Positions 55,714 through 64,000 of a stretch of DNA of 64,000 bases are shown piece by piece. The position numbers were made by a program, and so were the translations under genes. A model generated the notes under the pieces. The model did not search any database. It had not been told where the DNA came from and worked only from the letters and a program-made list of their open reading frames with translations. The stretch's first letter is position 1. Each line of letters begins with the position of its first letter. The stretch covers positions 1 to 64,000 of the forward strand of contig CAIVVM010000051.1 in NCBI GenBank assembly GCA_903909375.1. The letters run 5' to 3'. This stretch comes from an uncultured Alphaproteobacteria bacterium. GTDB lineage: Bacteria; Pseudomonadota; Alphaproteobacteria; Caulobacterales; Caulobacteraceae.

Positions 55714-57126
55714 ATGACTCGTCGCCCCGTCCCCTTCGAAATCGGCCCCGTGCACTTCATTGGCATCGGGGGCATCGGCATGAGCGGTATCGCCGAGATC
55801 ATGATGCGCACCGGCTACACAGTTCAGGGCTCCGACGCCAAGGCCAGCGCCAACACCGAACGGCTGGAGAAGCTGGGCGCGAAGATCTTCATCGGCCAGG
55901 ATCCGGCCAATGTGGAGGGCGCCTACGCCATCGTCTATTCGACCGCGGTAAAGCACGACAATCCAGAGATGGTGGCCGCCCGCGACCGGCGACTGCCGCT
56001 GGTCCGCCGGGCCGAGATGCTGGCCGAACTGATGCGACTACAGTTCTCCATCGCGGTGGGCGGCACGCACGGCAAGACCACCACCACCTCGATTATCGCC
56101 AGCCTGCTGGACGCGGGTGGGCTGGACCCGACCGTCGTCAATGGCGGGATCATCAATGCCTATGGCACCAACGCCAAGGTGGGGACCGGCGACTGGATCG
56201 TGGTGGAGGCCGACGAAAGCGACGGCACGTTCCTGAAGCTGAAGTCGACGTGCGCCGTGGTCACCAACATCGACCCTGAGCATCTGGACCACTACGGCGA
56301 CTTCGACGCCGTGAAGAAGGCGTTCCGCGACTTCGTGGAGAACATCCCCTTCTACGGTTTCGCCGCGATCTGTACGGACCATCCCGAAGTGCTGGCCATG
56401 GCCGCCCGGGTGGAGAACCGCAGACTGGTCACCTACGGAGTCAATCCCCAGGCCGAGGTGCGTGCCGAGAACATCACAATGGGTCCGGACGGCGCCCGTT
56501 TCGACGTGGTGATCCGGCCGCGTGAAGGCGAGTTGCTCCGCTACGCAGACCTACACCTGCCGATGGCGGGCCAGCACAATGTGCTCAATTCCCTGGCCGC
56601 CGTCGCGGTCGCCCGCGAACTGGGCCTGGACGAGGCGGCGATCCGCAAGGGCCTTGCCGGGTTTGGCGGAGTCAAACGGCGCTTCACGACCACAGGGGTA
56701 GCCGGCGGCGTTCGCGTGGTGGACGACTACGCCCACCATCCCGTTGAGATCTTCTCGGTATTGAAAGCGGCGCGCGCAGTAACATCCGGAAAGGTGGTGG
56801 CAGTCGTCCAGCCGCACCGCTATTCGCGCCTGAAGGATCTGTTTGACGAGTTCTGCGCCTGTTTCGCTGACGCCGATACGGTGATCGTGACTGACGTCTA
56901 TGCTGCAGGCGAGGCCCCAATTGAGGGCGTCAGCCGCGACAGCCTCGCCGAGGGCCTTCGCCGCTATGGCCACCGACGCGTACTGGCGCTGGGGGCGCCG
57001 GCGGATCTGGCGGCCATGGTGCGACAGGAGACCACGGCTGGCGACCTGGTAGTGCTGCTGGGCGCCGGCGACATCACCAGCTGGGCCTACGCCTTGCCCG
57101 GCGAACTGGACGCGCTGGCGACGTGA
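55714..57126 (+). CDS. murC: UDP-MurNAc-L-alanine ligase MurC
   Basis: A 470-residue cytoplasmic ligase that adds the first L-alanine to UDP-MurNAc. [21 protein letters not shown] is the UDP-binding start. The ATP loop GTHGKTTTT is at 117-125. [28 protein letters not shown] and [12 protein letters not shown] mark the catalytic and C-terminal domains. Its stop overlaps murB by 4 bases. The separation from murG by 82 bases could allow some independent control. Confidence 0.97.
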   Translation: MTRRPVPFEIGPVHFIGIGGIGMSGIAEIMMRTGYTVQGSDAKASANTERLEKLGAKIFIGQDPANVEGAYAIVYSTAVKHDNPEMVAARDRRLPLVRRAEMLAELMRLQFSIAVGGTHGKTTTTSIIASLLDAGGLDPTVVNGGIINAYGTNAKVGTGDWIVVEADESDGTFLKLKSTCAVVTNIDPEHLDHYGDFDAVKKAFRDFVENIPFYGFAAICTDHPEVLAMAARVENRRLVTYGVNPQAEVRAENITMGPDGARFDVVIRPREGELLRYADLHLPMAGQHNVLNSLAAVAVARELGLDEAAIRKGLAGFGGVKRRFTTTGVAGGVRVVDDYAHHPVEIFSVLKAARAVTSGKVVAVVQPHRYSRLKDLFDEFCACFADADTVIVTDVYAAGEAPIEGVSRDSLAEGLRRYGHRRVLALGAPADLAAMVRQETTAGDLVVLLGAGDITSWAYALPGELDALAT

Positions 57127-58022
57127 GCAACTGGCTGGAAACCCTGCCGAAGGTGCGCGGCAAGCTGCTGCGCGACGAGCCTCTGGGACCGTTCACCTGG
57201 TTCCGGGTGGGCGGGGCGGCGGAAGTCCTGTTCCTGCCGGCGGACGCCGACGATCTGGCCGGGTTTCTGCGGGACCTCCCACAAGACGTGCCTGTCACGG
57301 TACTGGGGGTTGGTTCCAATGTGATCATCCGCGATGGCGGCGTGGCGGGTGTTGTCATCCGACTGGCCGGGCGCGCGTTCGCCGGGATCCAGGTAGAGGC
57401 AAACCACATCATCGCCGGCTCTGCTGCGCTGGACGCAGCGATGGCGCGGGCTGCATCAAGGGCGGGTCTGGCAGGCCTTGAATTCTACGCGGGCATCCCG
57501 GGCACAATCGGGGGCGCGCTGACGATGAACGCCGGCTGCTATGGAGCCGAGACGAATGACGTTCTGGTATCGGCCTGGGGCTACGATCGCACCGGCGCGC
57601 GACGAGACCTAGCCGTGGCAGATTTCGGGTACACCTATCGGCACAGCGCGGCGCCGGCGGACATCATCTGGGTCGAGGCGACTTTTCAGGGGCGACCTGA
57701 CGATCCAGCGGCGGTGCAGGCCCGCATGGACGAGATCACCGCGCGCCGCGAGACGACCCAGCCGATCCGCGAAAAGACCGGCGGATCCACGTTCAAGAAC
57801 CCGCCCGGCCACTCATCCTGGAAACTGGTGGATGAGGCTGGCTGGCGCGGCAAACCGCACGGCGGGGCGATGTTCTCGCCGCTGCATTCCAACTTCATGA
57901 TCAATACCGGGACGGCCACCGCCGCTGACCTCGAGGGCCTTGGCGAGGCGGTGCGCGCCGATGTCAAAGCCAAGACCGGCATCGACCTGCAGTGGGAGAT
58001 CAAGCGGATCGGGCGGTCCTGA
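57123..58022 (+). CDS. murB: UDP-N-acetylenolpyruvoylglucosamine reductase MurB
   Basis: A 299-residue FAD enzyme that reduces the enolpyruvyl group to form UDP-MurNAc. NTWFRVGG-like [27 protein letters not shown] (FAD-binding) and [24 protein letters not shown] are family motifs. The proton-donor serine is in [11 protein letters not shown], with the final Glu probably near the C-terminus. Length and sequence suit the shorter (type II) MurB form. It is the last gene of the cluster here and is convergent with infA. Confidence 0.96.
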   Translation: MSNWLETLPKVRGKLLRDEPLGPFTWFRVGGAAEVLFLPADADDLAGFLRDLPQDVPVTVLGVGSNVIIRDGGVAGVVIRLAGRAFAGIQVEANHIIAGSAALDAAMARAASRAGLAGLEFYAGIPGTIGGALTMNAGCYGAETNDVLVSAWGYDRTGARRDLAVADFGYTYRHSAAPADIIWVEATFQGRPDDPAAVQARMDEITARRETTQPIREKTGGSTFKNPPGHSSWKLVDEAGWRGKPHGGAMFSPLHSNFMINTGTATAADLEGLGEAVRADVKAKTGIDLQWEIKRIGRS

Positions 58023-58040
58023 TCCCGCGCCAGTGGCAGA

Positions 58041-58322
58041 CTAGCGCTTGCGATAGACCGGTCGTTGGCCGCCGCCCGGGCCGCCGCCCACGCGGGGGGT
58101 TGCGTCGCGGTGACGGAAGGTGATCCGGCCCCGGTCCATGTCGTAGGGGGTCATCTCGACCGTGACCTTGTCGCCGACCATCGAGCGGATGCGGTTCTTC
58201 TTCATCTTGCCGGCCGTGTAGGCCAGGATCTCGTGATCGTTCTCGAGCCGCACACGGAAGCGGCCCTCCGGAAGGAGCTCGGTGATCAGGCCGTCGAACT
58301 CGACGAGTTCTTCCTTCGCCAT
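58041..58322 (-). CDS. infA: Translation initiation factor IF-1, extended form
   Basis: A 93-residue S1-fold protein that binds the ribosomal A site during initiation. [60 protein letters not shown] is the IF-1 fold, which normally ends at about residue 72. Here a further 20 or so residues rich in Gly, Arg and Pro follow ([17 protein letters not shown]). The tail may be a lineage-specific extension, or this may be a second IF-1 gene. It is transcribed behind the cold-shock gene but separated from it by a terminator. Confidence 0.92.
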   Translation of the reverse strand: MAKEELVEFDGLITELLPEGRFRVRLENDHEILAYTAGKMKKNRIRSMVGDKVTVEMTPYDMDRGRITFRHRDATPRVGGGPGGGQRPVYRKR

Positions 58323-58370
58323 GCAGTTCAGTCCTCTCTCAATTCAGGCGGCGACCGGCGGGCGCCAACC

Positions 58371-58397
58371 AAAACGGGCCGGCGCTGAGCCGACCCG
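58371..58397 (-). terminator. Rho-independent terminator of the cold-shock gene
   Basis: On the minus strand a 9-bp stem (CGGGTCGGC pairing with GCCGGCCCG, one G-U pair, loop TCAGC) is followed at once by TTTT. It lies about 40 bases after the cold-shock stop and about 50 bases before the infA start, so it should separate the two transcripts. Confidence 0.75.
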
Positions 58398-58434
58398 TTG
58401 ATAGTCCAGCGGGCGCGTGCCCGCCAAGTGGGTA

Positions 58435-58644
58435 TTAGCCGGCCTGCAATTGACCAGCCGACGTCTTGCCGCTGCGCTGGTCGCGTTCCAGCTCGTAGGA
58501 AACCTTCTGGCCCTCGCTGAGCGAGCCGAGACCGGCGCGTTCCACGGCGGAGATATGCACGAACACGTCCGGGCCCCCTTGATCCGGCTGAATGAAACCG
58601 AAGCCTTTGGTGGCGTTGAACCACTTCACGACGCCGCTAGCCAT
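58435..58644 (-). CDS. Cold-shock domain protein
   Basis: A 69-residue single cold-shock domain that binds single-stranded RNA and [21 protein letters not shown] holds RNP1, and [13 protein letters not shown] holds RNP2. I start at the ATG with GGGGACTG upstream, since MASGVVKWF is the standard opening; a longer in-frame start at 58674 adds 10 residues. The size and C-terminal [22 protein letters not shown] are typical. It should act as an RNA chaperone. Confidence 0.95.
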   Translation of the reverse strand: MASGVVKWFNATKGFGFIQPDQGGPDVFVHISAVERAGLGSLSEGQKVSYELERDQRSGKTSAGQLQAG

Positions 58645-58875
58645 AGTCAGTCCCCTTTCGGGAGATGAGGTCACGCGGACGACGCGCCCGCGAGATCAAT
58701 ATGTTGAAGAGGATCGTTTGGGCTCGGGGCTCAATCCGGAGAAAGAACGTGGAGAGCGCGCGAACCCTGGAACGTTTGACGAAACCATTATCGCATCTTG
58801 CGCCTATGCTGGCAAACGCATTCCCGTACAAGAGGTTTCCAGCGGCGTGTCAGTCGCAGTATTGAAGGGGTCTTG

Positions 58876-59058
58876 ATGGCGGGTCTGAAGGACAAGCGGG
58901 GGTTCATTGACAAGGAACGCCTCGACCTGACCGAGCGCAAGGCGGTCGAGTACTGGATGAAACGCTGGGGCGTGACGCGCGATCAGCTGACCGCCGCACA
59001 CCGGAAGGTCGGCCGCCTGACCAAGGACATCGCAGCCGAACTCGGAAAGAAGCGATAG
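58876..59058 (+). CDS. DUF3606 family small protein
   Basis: A 60-residue protein. LTERKAVEYWMKRWGVTRDQLTAAHRKVGRLTKDIAAELGKK matches the DUF3606 form: a positively charged helix with a WGVT turn. These are common, uncharacterised proteobacterial proteins. The ATG at 58876 follows AAGGGG. It is convergent with the next gene. Function is unknown; a nucleic-acid-binding role is conceivable from its charge. Confidence 0.75.
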   Translation: MAGLKDKRGFIDKERLDLTERKAVEYWMKRWGVTRDQLTAAHRKVGRLTKDIAAELGKKR

Positions 59059-59066
59059 GGCCGGGC

Positions 59067-59270
59067 TTAGACGGGGTAGAAGCCTGTCTCGCCGCTGACG
59101 CGGACCTGGCAGGGTCGACCGCCCTCCTGGACAACGCGGGCGCGCTTGTTGGCGGCGGCCTTGGCGACTTCCTTGTCAACAGAGTGGCCGAAGAACTCCC
59201 CGGCGCTTTCGACGGCCCAGACGCCGTCATGACGGATCACGGTAAACACGCAACGCTCAACAACGGCCAT
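59067..59270 (-). CDS. DUF2188-like small protein
   Basis: A 67-residue protein with FTVIRHDGVWAVESAGEFFGHSVDKEVAKAAANKRAR. This is the DUF2188 pattern: a short beta-strand pair with a conserved W, then an alanine-rich helix with charged residues. Function is unknown. It is expressed alone, convergent with the DUF3606 gene. The 157 bases upstream (59271-59427) hold no gene I can see. Confidence 0.65.
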   Translation of the reverse strand: MAVVERCVFTVIRHDGVWAVESAGEFFGHSVDKEVAKAAANKRARVVQEGGRPCQVRVSGETGFYPV

Positions 59271-59427
59271 AGACCCAGCAACCTTTCGGGGGGGAGGTTT
59301 GGGGGCCAGAAGATATCCGCGAGCGCCCTGAATTCCTTAATCTTCTGTAAACGACAAACCCGTTCAGGCCCAGAAGATTCGGTACGTGCCGGGCGTCAGG
59401 ACCGGGGGGCAGACCGCAGTGAGCGCG

Positions 59428-59529
59428 TCAGGCGACGAGGGTGACCGTCGCAAATCCCAGCGCCAGCGCGCCCATGGCGATGGTGAGTACGAGCGGCGCC
59501 AGTCGGCGATAGAGGTTTGACATGGCCAT
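59428..59529 (-). CDS. Possible single-span membrane microprotein
   Basis: A 33-residue frame: a short basic start (MAMSNLYRRLAP) and one hydrophobic helix (LVLTIAMGALALGFATVTLVA) that runs to the stop. The ATG at 59529 has CAGGT at reasonable spacing; a second ATG at 59523 is also possible. The pattern of positive residues before a single helix is that of a small inner-membrane protein. I have only sequence form as support, and no family is recognised. Confidence 0.4.
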   Translation of the reverse strand: MAMSNLYRRLAPLVLTIAMGALALGFATVTLVA

Positions 59530-59670
59530 ATGGACCTGAACCTGGGTGGGTCCCCGCCGCACGCGGGGCTGTCCGACTGGACAACTCATCCATAGCAGCT
59601 TCTGGTGAATCGATTACTGCCGGTGTCGGCATGATTTTCATGCATTTCCGGTGCAGCACGGGACGCGGAA

Positions 59671-60771
59671 ATGGACCCGGACGAACTCGAGGATCTGAGG
59701 CTGATTTTGCCGCCGCTGCTTCACGCAGTTGAGGCGTTGGGGTTTGTCAGCCGGTATCTCCACCCGCCTGACCTTGCCGCGGTGGTGGACGCCTGTGGGC
59801 AGCCGGACCTTAAGCTGATCGCCCTGCTCCCGCGACTGGAGGGCTGGGCGCCCGGCCTGACGGACCTGGGCGCCGCGCTTCGGACCGCAGGCGAGGCGAC
59901 GATCCAGGCTTTCGTCGAGCTCCGCGCCGCCGTTGATCAAGCGGACGACATCGGCCCGGTTTTCCGCGCGCTGCGCCATCGGCCGCGCGCGCTGGAGGCG
60001 CTCTATCCGCTGGTGGAGTACCTGCCGCCCGTTAGCCGCCTGTTCCTGGACCCGCGTCATCGCGATGACGCCGACCTACTGGCCCGCCTGGCGAGCCCGG
60101 GGCCTGACACAGGCGTGCATCACGTCGACAATGATGCCGCCGCCAGGGGAGGTTACTCGGTCTATGTGCCGGAAGACCACGACCCGGATGTTCAGGCGCC
60201 TCTGGTGATGGCGCTACATGGCGGCAGCGGTCATGGCCGGTCGTTTCTCTGGAGCTGGCTTCGGGATGCCCGGACCTACGGCGCGATCCTGGTGGCGCCG
60301 ACCTCGGTGGGCCGGACCTGGGCGATCAGCGGCGCTGACCCGGACACGCCCAACCTGGCCCGAATTCTCGAGAATGTGCGGCGGCGCTGGAACGTGGATC
60401 CGGAGCGGCTGTTGCTGGCCGGGATGAGCGACGGGGGCACGTTCGCAGCCGTCAGTGGCCTCGAACCAGGCTCGCCGTTTACACACCTTGCGCTTACGTC
60501 GTCGGCCTTCCACCCCATGCTGGCCCAGATGGCTGACCCCGCCAGGATCACGGGCCTGCCGGTCTATCTGACGCATGGCGCGCTGGACTGGATGTTCCCG
60601 GTGTCCATGGCAAGGTCGGCGTATCAGGGATTGGAGCGGGCTGGCGCCAGGGCCTCCTATCGCGAAGTCGACGATCTGAGCCACACCTATCCCAGCGAGC
60701 TCAATGCAGACGTGCTGGCCTGGTTGCGATCCGTCGACAGGGTGGCGCCGGCGCCGGGACACCTTATCTGA
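59671..60771 (+). CDS. Alpha/beta-hydrolase with helical N-terminal domain
   Basis: A 366-residue protein. The C-terminal half is an esterase/carboxylesterase-type alpha/beta hydrolase: oxyanion HGGSG at 183-187, nucleophile Ser253 in GMSDGG, Asp306 in GALDWMFP and His338 in LSHTYP. The N-terminal 150 residues are mostly helical and leucine-rich (LILPPLLHAVEALGFVSRYL), with no family I recognise. No signal peptide is seen. Phospholipase/carboxylesterase and polyhydroxybutyrate-depolymerase-like proteins share the fold. It is followed 5 bases later by the VanZ-like gene. Confidence 0.75.
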   Translation: MDPDELEDLRLILPPLLHAVEALGFVSRYLHPPDLAAVVDACGQPDLKLIALLPRLEGWAPGLTDLGAALRTAGEATIQAFVELRAAVDQADDIGPVFRALRHRPRALEALYPLVEYLPPVSRLFLDPRHRDDADLLARLASPGPDTGVHHVDNDAAARGGYSVYVPEDHDPDVQAPLVMALHGGSGHGRSFLWSWLRDARTYGAILVAPTSVGRTWAISGADPDTPNLARILENVRRRWNVDPERLLLAGMSDGGTFAAVSGLEPGSPFTHLALTSSAFHPMLAQMADPARITGLPVYLTHGALDWMFPVSMARSAYQGLERAGARASYREVDDLSHTYPSELNADVLAWLRSVDRVAPAPGHLI

Positions 60772-60776
60772 GCTGC

Positions 60777-61130
60777 ATGCAGACCCTCACCCTCTGGGCC
60801 GGCCGCGCCGCCCTCATCGCTGTTCTGGCCGTCGTTGTCTCAGGCGCGCTGGATCCGATGCATGACGCGTCGCGGTTCGCGCCGGCGCCCGATGTTGTGG
60901 AGCATGTGGCGTACGGCTACCTGATGACGTTGCTGACGATTGTCTCTTTTCCCAGGATCAGTCCCTGGTTGATCGGCGGGGTTTTCCTGGGTCTCGGGGC
61001 CGGCTTCGAGGTGGCTCAGATCTTTGGGCTGGTATCCGGAACCTTCCAGTGGAAGGACCTCGTATCCAACACCGCAGGCGTCGCCGCCGCCCTGGGGCCG
61101 CTCGCTGTGGGCCGCCTCCGCACTTCGTAA
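60777..61130 (+). CDS. VanZ-like membrane protein
   Basis: A 117-residue membrane protein with about four hydrophobic segments and the VanZ-like pattern. DVVEHVAYGYLMTLLTIVSFP, GGVFLGLGAGFEVAQIFGLVSGTFQWKDLVSNTAGVAAA holds the acidic and aromatic residues (HxxAY, E, DxxxN) common to the family. VanZ proteins are linked to glycopeptide response in Gram-positive bacteria, but this homologue's role is unknown. It is probably co-transcribed with the hydrolase. The next gene, wecB, starts 195 bases on. Confidence 0.8.
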   Translation: MQTLTLWAGRAALIAVLAVVVSGALDPMHDASRFAPAPDVVEHVAYGYLMTLLTIVSFPRISPWLIGGVFLGLGAGFEVAQIFGLVSGTFQWKDLVSNTAGVAAALGPLAVGRLRTS

Positions 61131-61325
61131 AGCAATCTTGTTCAATCGGGTTCGAGTTGAAATTTGGCTGGAGTCCGCGTTCAGCCTTGCTAGACAGCGC
61201 GATTGTCCATCGCGATCTCGAGGCGCCGCCACCGAAGGCGCAAACAGCCGATACTCAGCGCACGTTCATGATTAACTGACAAAAGGCGTGCGACTGTTTC
61301 AAGTATCCAGGCAAGTGGCGACGCC

Positions 61326-62549
61326 ATGATCGGGCCATTCGTAAAAAGGCGTAGGACTTTGAAGGTACTGACGATTATCGGGACACGACCGGAGGCCATC
61401 AAGCTGGCGCCGGTCATACTGGCCCTGGCGGGCCGGCCCGATATTGAGTCCGTGGTTTGCGTCACCGGGCAGCACCGCGACCTCGTGGCGCCGGTACTGC
61501 GGCTGTTCGGCATCCGCCAGGATTTCGACCTTGGCCTGATGCGGGCCGGGCAGAATCTCAATGAACTGACCGCAGGGGTCGTGGCCGGCGTCGACGCTGT
61601 GCTGACCCAGGTCCAGCCGGACTGGGTGGTTGTGCAGGGGGACACGACCAGTGCGATGGGCGGGGCCATGGCGGCGTTCGGGCGCGGCGTTCCGGTCGCT
61701 CATGTGGAGGCCGGTCTGCGGACCCACAATCTTCAGAGCCCCCGGCCCGAGGAAATGAACCGGCGTGTGATCGACGCCTTCAGTGAGCTACTGTTTGCGC
61801 CCACGCTCCAGGCGCGTGAGAACCTTTTGCTGGAAGCTGCACCGGGGCGCGTTGTGGTCACCGGAAACACCGTGATTGATGCGCTGCAGGCCTGCGCGAC
61901 GTTGCTGACCAACGATGACGCACTGCTACGCAGCGTGGATGCCGGCTTGCCGACGCTGGATCCCGCTCGACGCACGCTGCTGGTCACGGGCCACCGGCGT
62001 GAGAACATGGGCGAGGGCGTGCGCGGGGTCTGCGACGCCCTGCTGCGGTTGGCCAAGCGCGACGACCTGCAGATTGTCTATGTTCTGCATCCAAATCCGG
62101 AGGCCGAGCTCCCGGTGCGGCACGCGTTGAGCGAGCAAGCCAACATCCTTCTGACTCCGCCGCTCGATTATCTCGCTTTCATCCGGCTTATGCAGCTTTC
62201 CGACCTGATCCTTACTGACTCCGGCGGTGTTCAGGAGGAAGCCCCGGCGCTCGGAAAGCCGGTGATCGTGACGCGCGATTTCACCGAGCGGCAGGAAGCC
62301 GCCGCGGCGGGAGTTGCGCGCCTGGTCGGCTCTGATCCTGATCTGATCGTGTCGGCGGTGAACCATCTGCTGGATGACGCCGACGCCTACAGGACGCAGG
62401 CGAGCCGGCGGCAGTTGTTCGGCGATGGCGCGGCCGCCGCCCGGATCGTGCGCGTGCTCGCTGGCCAGTCTGTTGAGGCATGGCGACCCGCCAACGCACC
62501 CCGTCTCGTGGACGATGCGAGGGCGACGGCCAGTCGTCGACGAGCGTGA
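61326..62549 (+). CDS. wecB: UDP-N-acetylglucosamine 2-epimerase
   Basis: A 407-residue cytoplasmic non-hydrolysing enzyme that interconverts UDP-GlcNAc and UDP-ManNAc. The N-terminal VLTIIGTRPEAIKLAPVI, VVCVTGQHRDLV, VQGDTTSAMGGAMAAF and VAHVEAGLRTHN are its first-domain signatures. VTGHRRENMGEG, LDYLAFIRLMQLSDLILTDSGGVQEEAPALGKPVIVTRDFTERQE form the UDP site. The start is at the ATG at 61326 or a TTG at 61359. It runs into a membrane glycosyltransferase 35 bases later, and probably supplies UDP-ManNAc for a surface polysaccharide. Confidence 0.95.
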   Translation: MIGPFVKRRRTLKVLTIIGTRPEAIKLAPVILALAGRPDIESVVCVTGQHRDLVAPVLRLFGIRQDFDLGLMRAGQNLNELTAGVVAGVDAVLTQVQPDWVVVQGDTTSAMGGAMAAFGRGVPVAHVEAGLRTHNLQSPRPEEMNRRVIDAFSELLFAPTLQARENLLLEAAPGRVVVTGNTVIDALQACATLLTNDDALLRSVDAGLPTLDPARRTLLVTGHRRENMGEGVRGVCDALLRLAKRDDLQIVYVLHPNPEAELPVRHALSEQANILLTPPLDYLAFIRLMQLSDLILTDSGGVQEEAPALGKPVIVTRDFTERQEAAAAGVARLVGSDPDLIVSAVNHLLDDADAYRTQASRRQLFGDGAAAARIVRVLAGQSVEAWRPANAPRLVDDARATASRRRA

Positions 62550-62584
62550 CGGCGATGCGCCGCGAACGTCAGCCAGGCTAGATC

Positions 62585-64000
62585 ATGATCGAGGCCTATA
62601 TCCTGGCCCTGCAGATCGCCACGGTCGTCGTGGGCGTGCTGATCGCGATATTCTCCATCGATGATCTGCTGGTCGACGGCTGGTACTGGGTGCGGGAGAT
62701 CTACCGCGCGCTGGTCGTTCGGCCTCGCCATACGCCGCTGCCGGTGTCCGCCTTGCATGAGCGCGCCGAACAGCCGCTCGCCATCATGATCCCGGCCTGG
62801 CAGGAGGAGGCGGTGATCTCGGCGATGATAGAGAACGCGGTCAGTGTTCTCGACTATCAGGACTACAAGATATTTGTCGGCACCTATCCCAACGATGCAG
62901 CCACCATCGCCGAGGTGGAACGCGCCCGACGTCGTCACAAGCGGGTTGTGCGGGTACAGACGACCTATCCCGGGCCGACCTCCAAGGCCGATTGCCTGAA
63001 CCACATTCTGGAGGCCATCCGGCAGGAGGAGCTGGCCACGGGCCGTGAGTACGCCGGTGTCGTCCTGCACGACTGCGAGGATGTGCTGCATCCGCTGGAG
63101 CTGAAGTTCTTCAACTATCTGTTGCCGCGCAAGGACATGATCCAGTTGCCCGTGATGGCGCTTGAGCGGGGCTTGAGCAAGTTGATCGCTGGCACCTACA
63201 TGGATGAGTTCGCCGAGTGGCACGCCAAAGACCTGGTAGTGCGCGAGTCCTTCGCGGGAACGGTGCCCTCGGCAGGCGTCGGGACCTGCTTTTCTCACCG
63301 CGCGATCACGGTCCTGCGCAACGGCAAGGGGCAGCCGTTCAATACCAGCACGCTCACCGAAGACTACGACGTAGGCGAACGTCTCGCCGCCAAGGGCCTT
63401 CGGGCCATCATGGCCCGATATGATGTCGACTACCGGTTCTACCGACCGGGCCGGAACGCCGATAGGGACGGCTACGTCACCGTGCGCCTGCCCTTGTGTG
63501 TCCGTGAGTACTTCCCCAACACCTTCCGGACATCCTTCCGTCAGAAGGCGCGCTGGATGATCGGCATCACCCTGCAGGGCTGGGCGCAACTGGGGTGGTC
63601 AAAATCATTCCGGACCAATTACTTCCTCGTCCGGGACCGCAAGGCCCTGTTGTCGGCGCCTCTGGTCGTCGCCGCCTATCTGCTGTTGCTGAACTACCTG
63701 GGTGCGATGATCGTTCTCGGCTGGGACCGGCTGGCGTTTCCTGAGGCGTGGCAGGCTCTGGTGGCGACGGTGTTTGGTTTCAATACATTCGCCCTTGTGC
63801 TTCGCATCGCCCAGCGGATGTATTTCGTGAACCGGATCTATGGCTGGCAGCAGGCGTTGGTCTCCGCGCCGCGCATGGTGGCCGGCACGCTCGTTAGTTT
63901 CGCAGCGACACTCCGCGCAGTGCGGATCTATTCCGGGCACCTGATCTCCAGGGTTCCGATCGCCTGGGACAAGACGGCCCACGAGTTTCCCGCCGGCGCG
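62585..64000 (+). CDS. NfrB-like membrane glycosyltransferase (cut by window end)
   Basis: An open frame of 472 codons reaching the window edge. After a transmembrane helix (about 8-27) it has the motifs of processive family-2 glycosyltransferases: IPAWQEE at 69-75, the DxD-like LHDCEDVLHP at about 161-170, TED at 258-260 (TLTEDYDVGERL) and RQKARW at 319-324. Two or more helices follow (about 357-410). This arrangement matches NfrB, the E. coli phage N4 adsorption protein, whose c-di-GMP-binding domain would lie beyond residue 472. The adjacent wecB strengthens the call. BcsA-like synthases share the motifs, so NfrB is likely rather than certain. Confidence 0.8.
   Translation, partial: MIEAYILALQIATVVVGVLIAIFSIDDLLVDGWYWVREIYRALVVRPRHTPLPVSALHERAEQPLAIMIPAWQEEAVISAMIENAVSVLDYQDYKIFVGTYPNDAATIAEVERARRRHKRVVRVQTTYPGPTSKADCLNHILEAIRQEELATGREYAGVVLHDCEDVLHPLELKFFNYLLPRKDMIQLPVMALERGLSKLIAGTYMDEFAEWHAKDLVVRESFAGTVPSAGVGTCFSHRAITVLRNGKGQPFNTSTLTEDYDVGERLAAKGLRAIMARYDVDYRFYRPGRNADRDGYVTVRLPLCVREYFPNTFRTSFRQKARWMIGITLQGWAQLGWSKSFRTNYFLVRDRKALLSAPLVVAAYLLLLNYLGAMIVLGWDRLAFPEAWQALVATVFGFNTFALVLRIAQRMYFVNRIYGWQQALVSAPRMVAGTLVSFAATLRAVRIYSGHLISRVPIAWDKTAHEFPAGA

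Noticed and set aside
61160-61220. CGCGAT-ATCGCG hairpin before wecB as a terminator or riboswitch
   Set aside because: A 6-bp stem with no U tract and no further pairing that I could build; insufficient support.

Overview
This 64 kb window is high-GC, densely packed alphaproteobacterial chromosome. The best guess is Caulobacterales (Caulobacter or Phenylobacterium type). The guess rests on the division/wall cluster with mraZ first, on CtrA-type half-sites (TTAACCAT) and a perfect DnaA box upstream of mraZ, on TonB-dependent receptors paired with hydrolases, and on an alpha-type RNase P RNA. I see no tRNA, rRNA, CRISPR array, complete insertion sequence or prophage.

Layout. 0.2-9.6 kb is a catabolic and detoxification stretch: GH3 beta-glucosidase, glutathione-dependent formaldehyde dehydrogenase, a secreted EF-hand protein, a secreted metallo-beta-lactamase-fold hydrolase, a DsbA/HCCA-isomerase-like protein, a Tat-exported propeller glycosidase-like protein, and a sulfatase with an NTF2-like partner. 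After an intergenic palindromic element, 9.7-14.1 kb is a minus-strand purine-salvage operon (orphan ureF, guanine deaminase, exported NUP-family protein, NCS2 permease). 14.5-19.3 kb holds a CoA-transferase, an XRE regulator, a decayed HTH gene, free-methionine-sulfoxide reductase, thiolase and an SDR. 19.4-28.1 kb holds two tandem paralogous TonB-dependent receptors, the C-terminal remnant of a lost penicillin-acylase gene, and an intact acylase plus gamma-glutamyltransferase operon; it reads as an uptake-and-hydrolysis module for amide-bonded substrates that has undergone duplication and loss. 28.2-37.3 kb is mixed: VOC protein, GNAT remnant plus intact GNAT, exported amidase, an ion channel whose C-terminal zinc ribbon is displaced by a frameshift, a LacI regulator facing an aldo/keto reductase and flavin monooxygenase operon behind a LacI-type palindrome, dusA, a retropepsin-like protease, DUF1289 and a thioesterase. 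37.4-38.8 kb carries two exported proteins of visibly lower GC. 38.9-43.6 kb holds a pair of acyl-CoA dehydrogenases and a transporter/AmpD-like amidase/FMN-binding protein operon.

43.7-58.0 kb is the core: rnpB, then mraZ-rsmH-ftsL-ftsI-murE-murF-mraY-murD-ftsW-murG-murC-murB, mostly with 4-base stop/start overlaps. It makes the lipid-linked peptidoglycan precursor and part of the divisome. The mraZ leader carries a DnaA box, CtrA half-sites and three 10-bp-phased MraZ-type repeats. The cluster stops at murB: ddl, ftsQ, ftsA and ftsZ do not follow within the window.

58.0-64.0 kb has an extended IF-1, a cold-shock protein, small DUF proteins, an alpha/beta hydrolase, a VanZ-like protein and, at the right edge, wecB followed by an NfrB-like membrane glycosyltransferase cut by the window end. 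That last pair resembles the c-di-GMP-controlled surface-glycan (phage N4 receptor) pathway of E. coli and is the most interesting system here.
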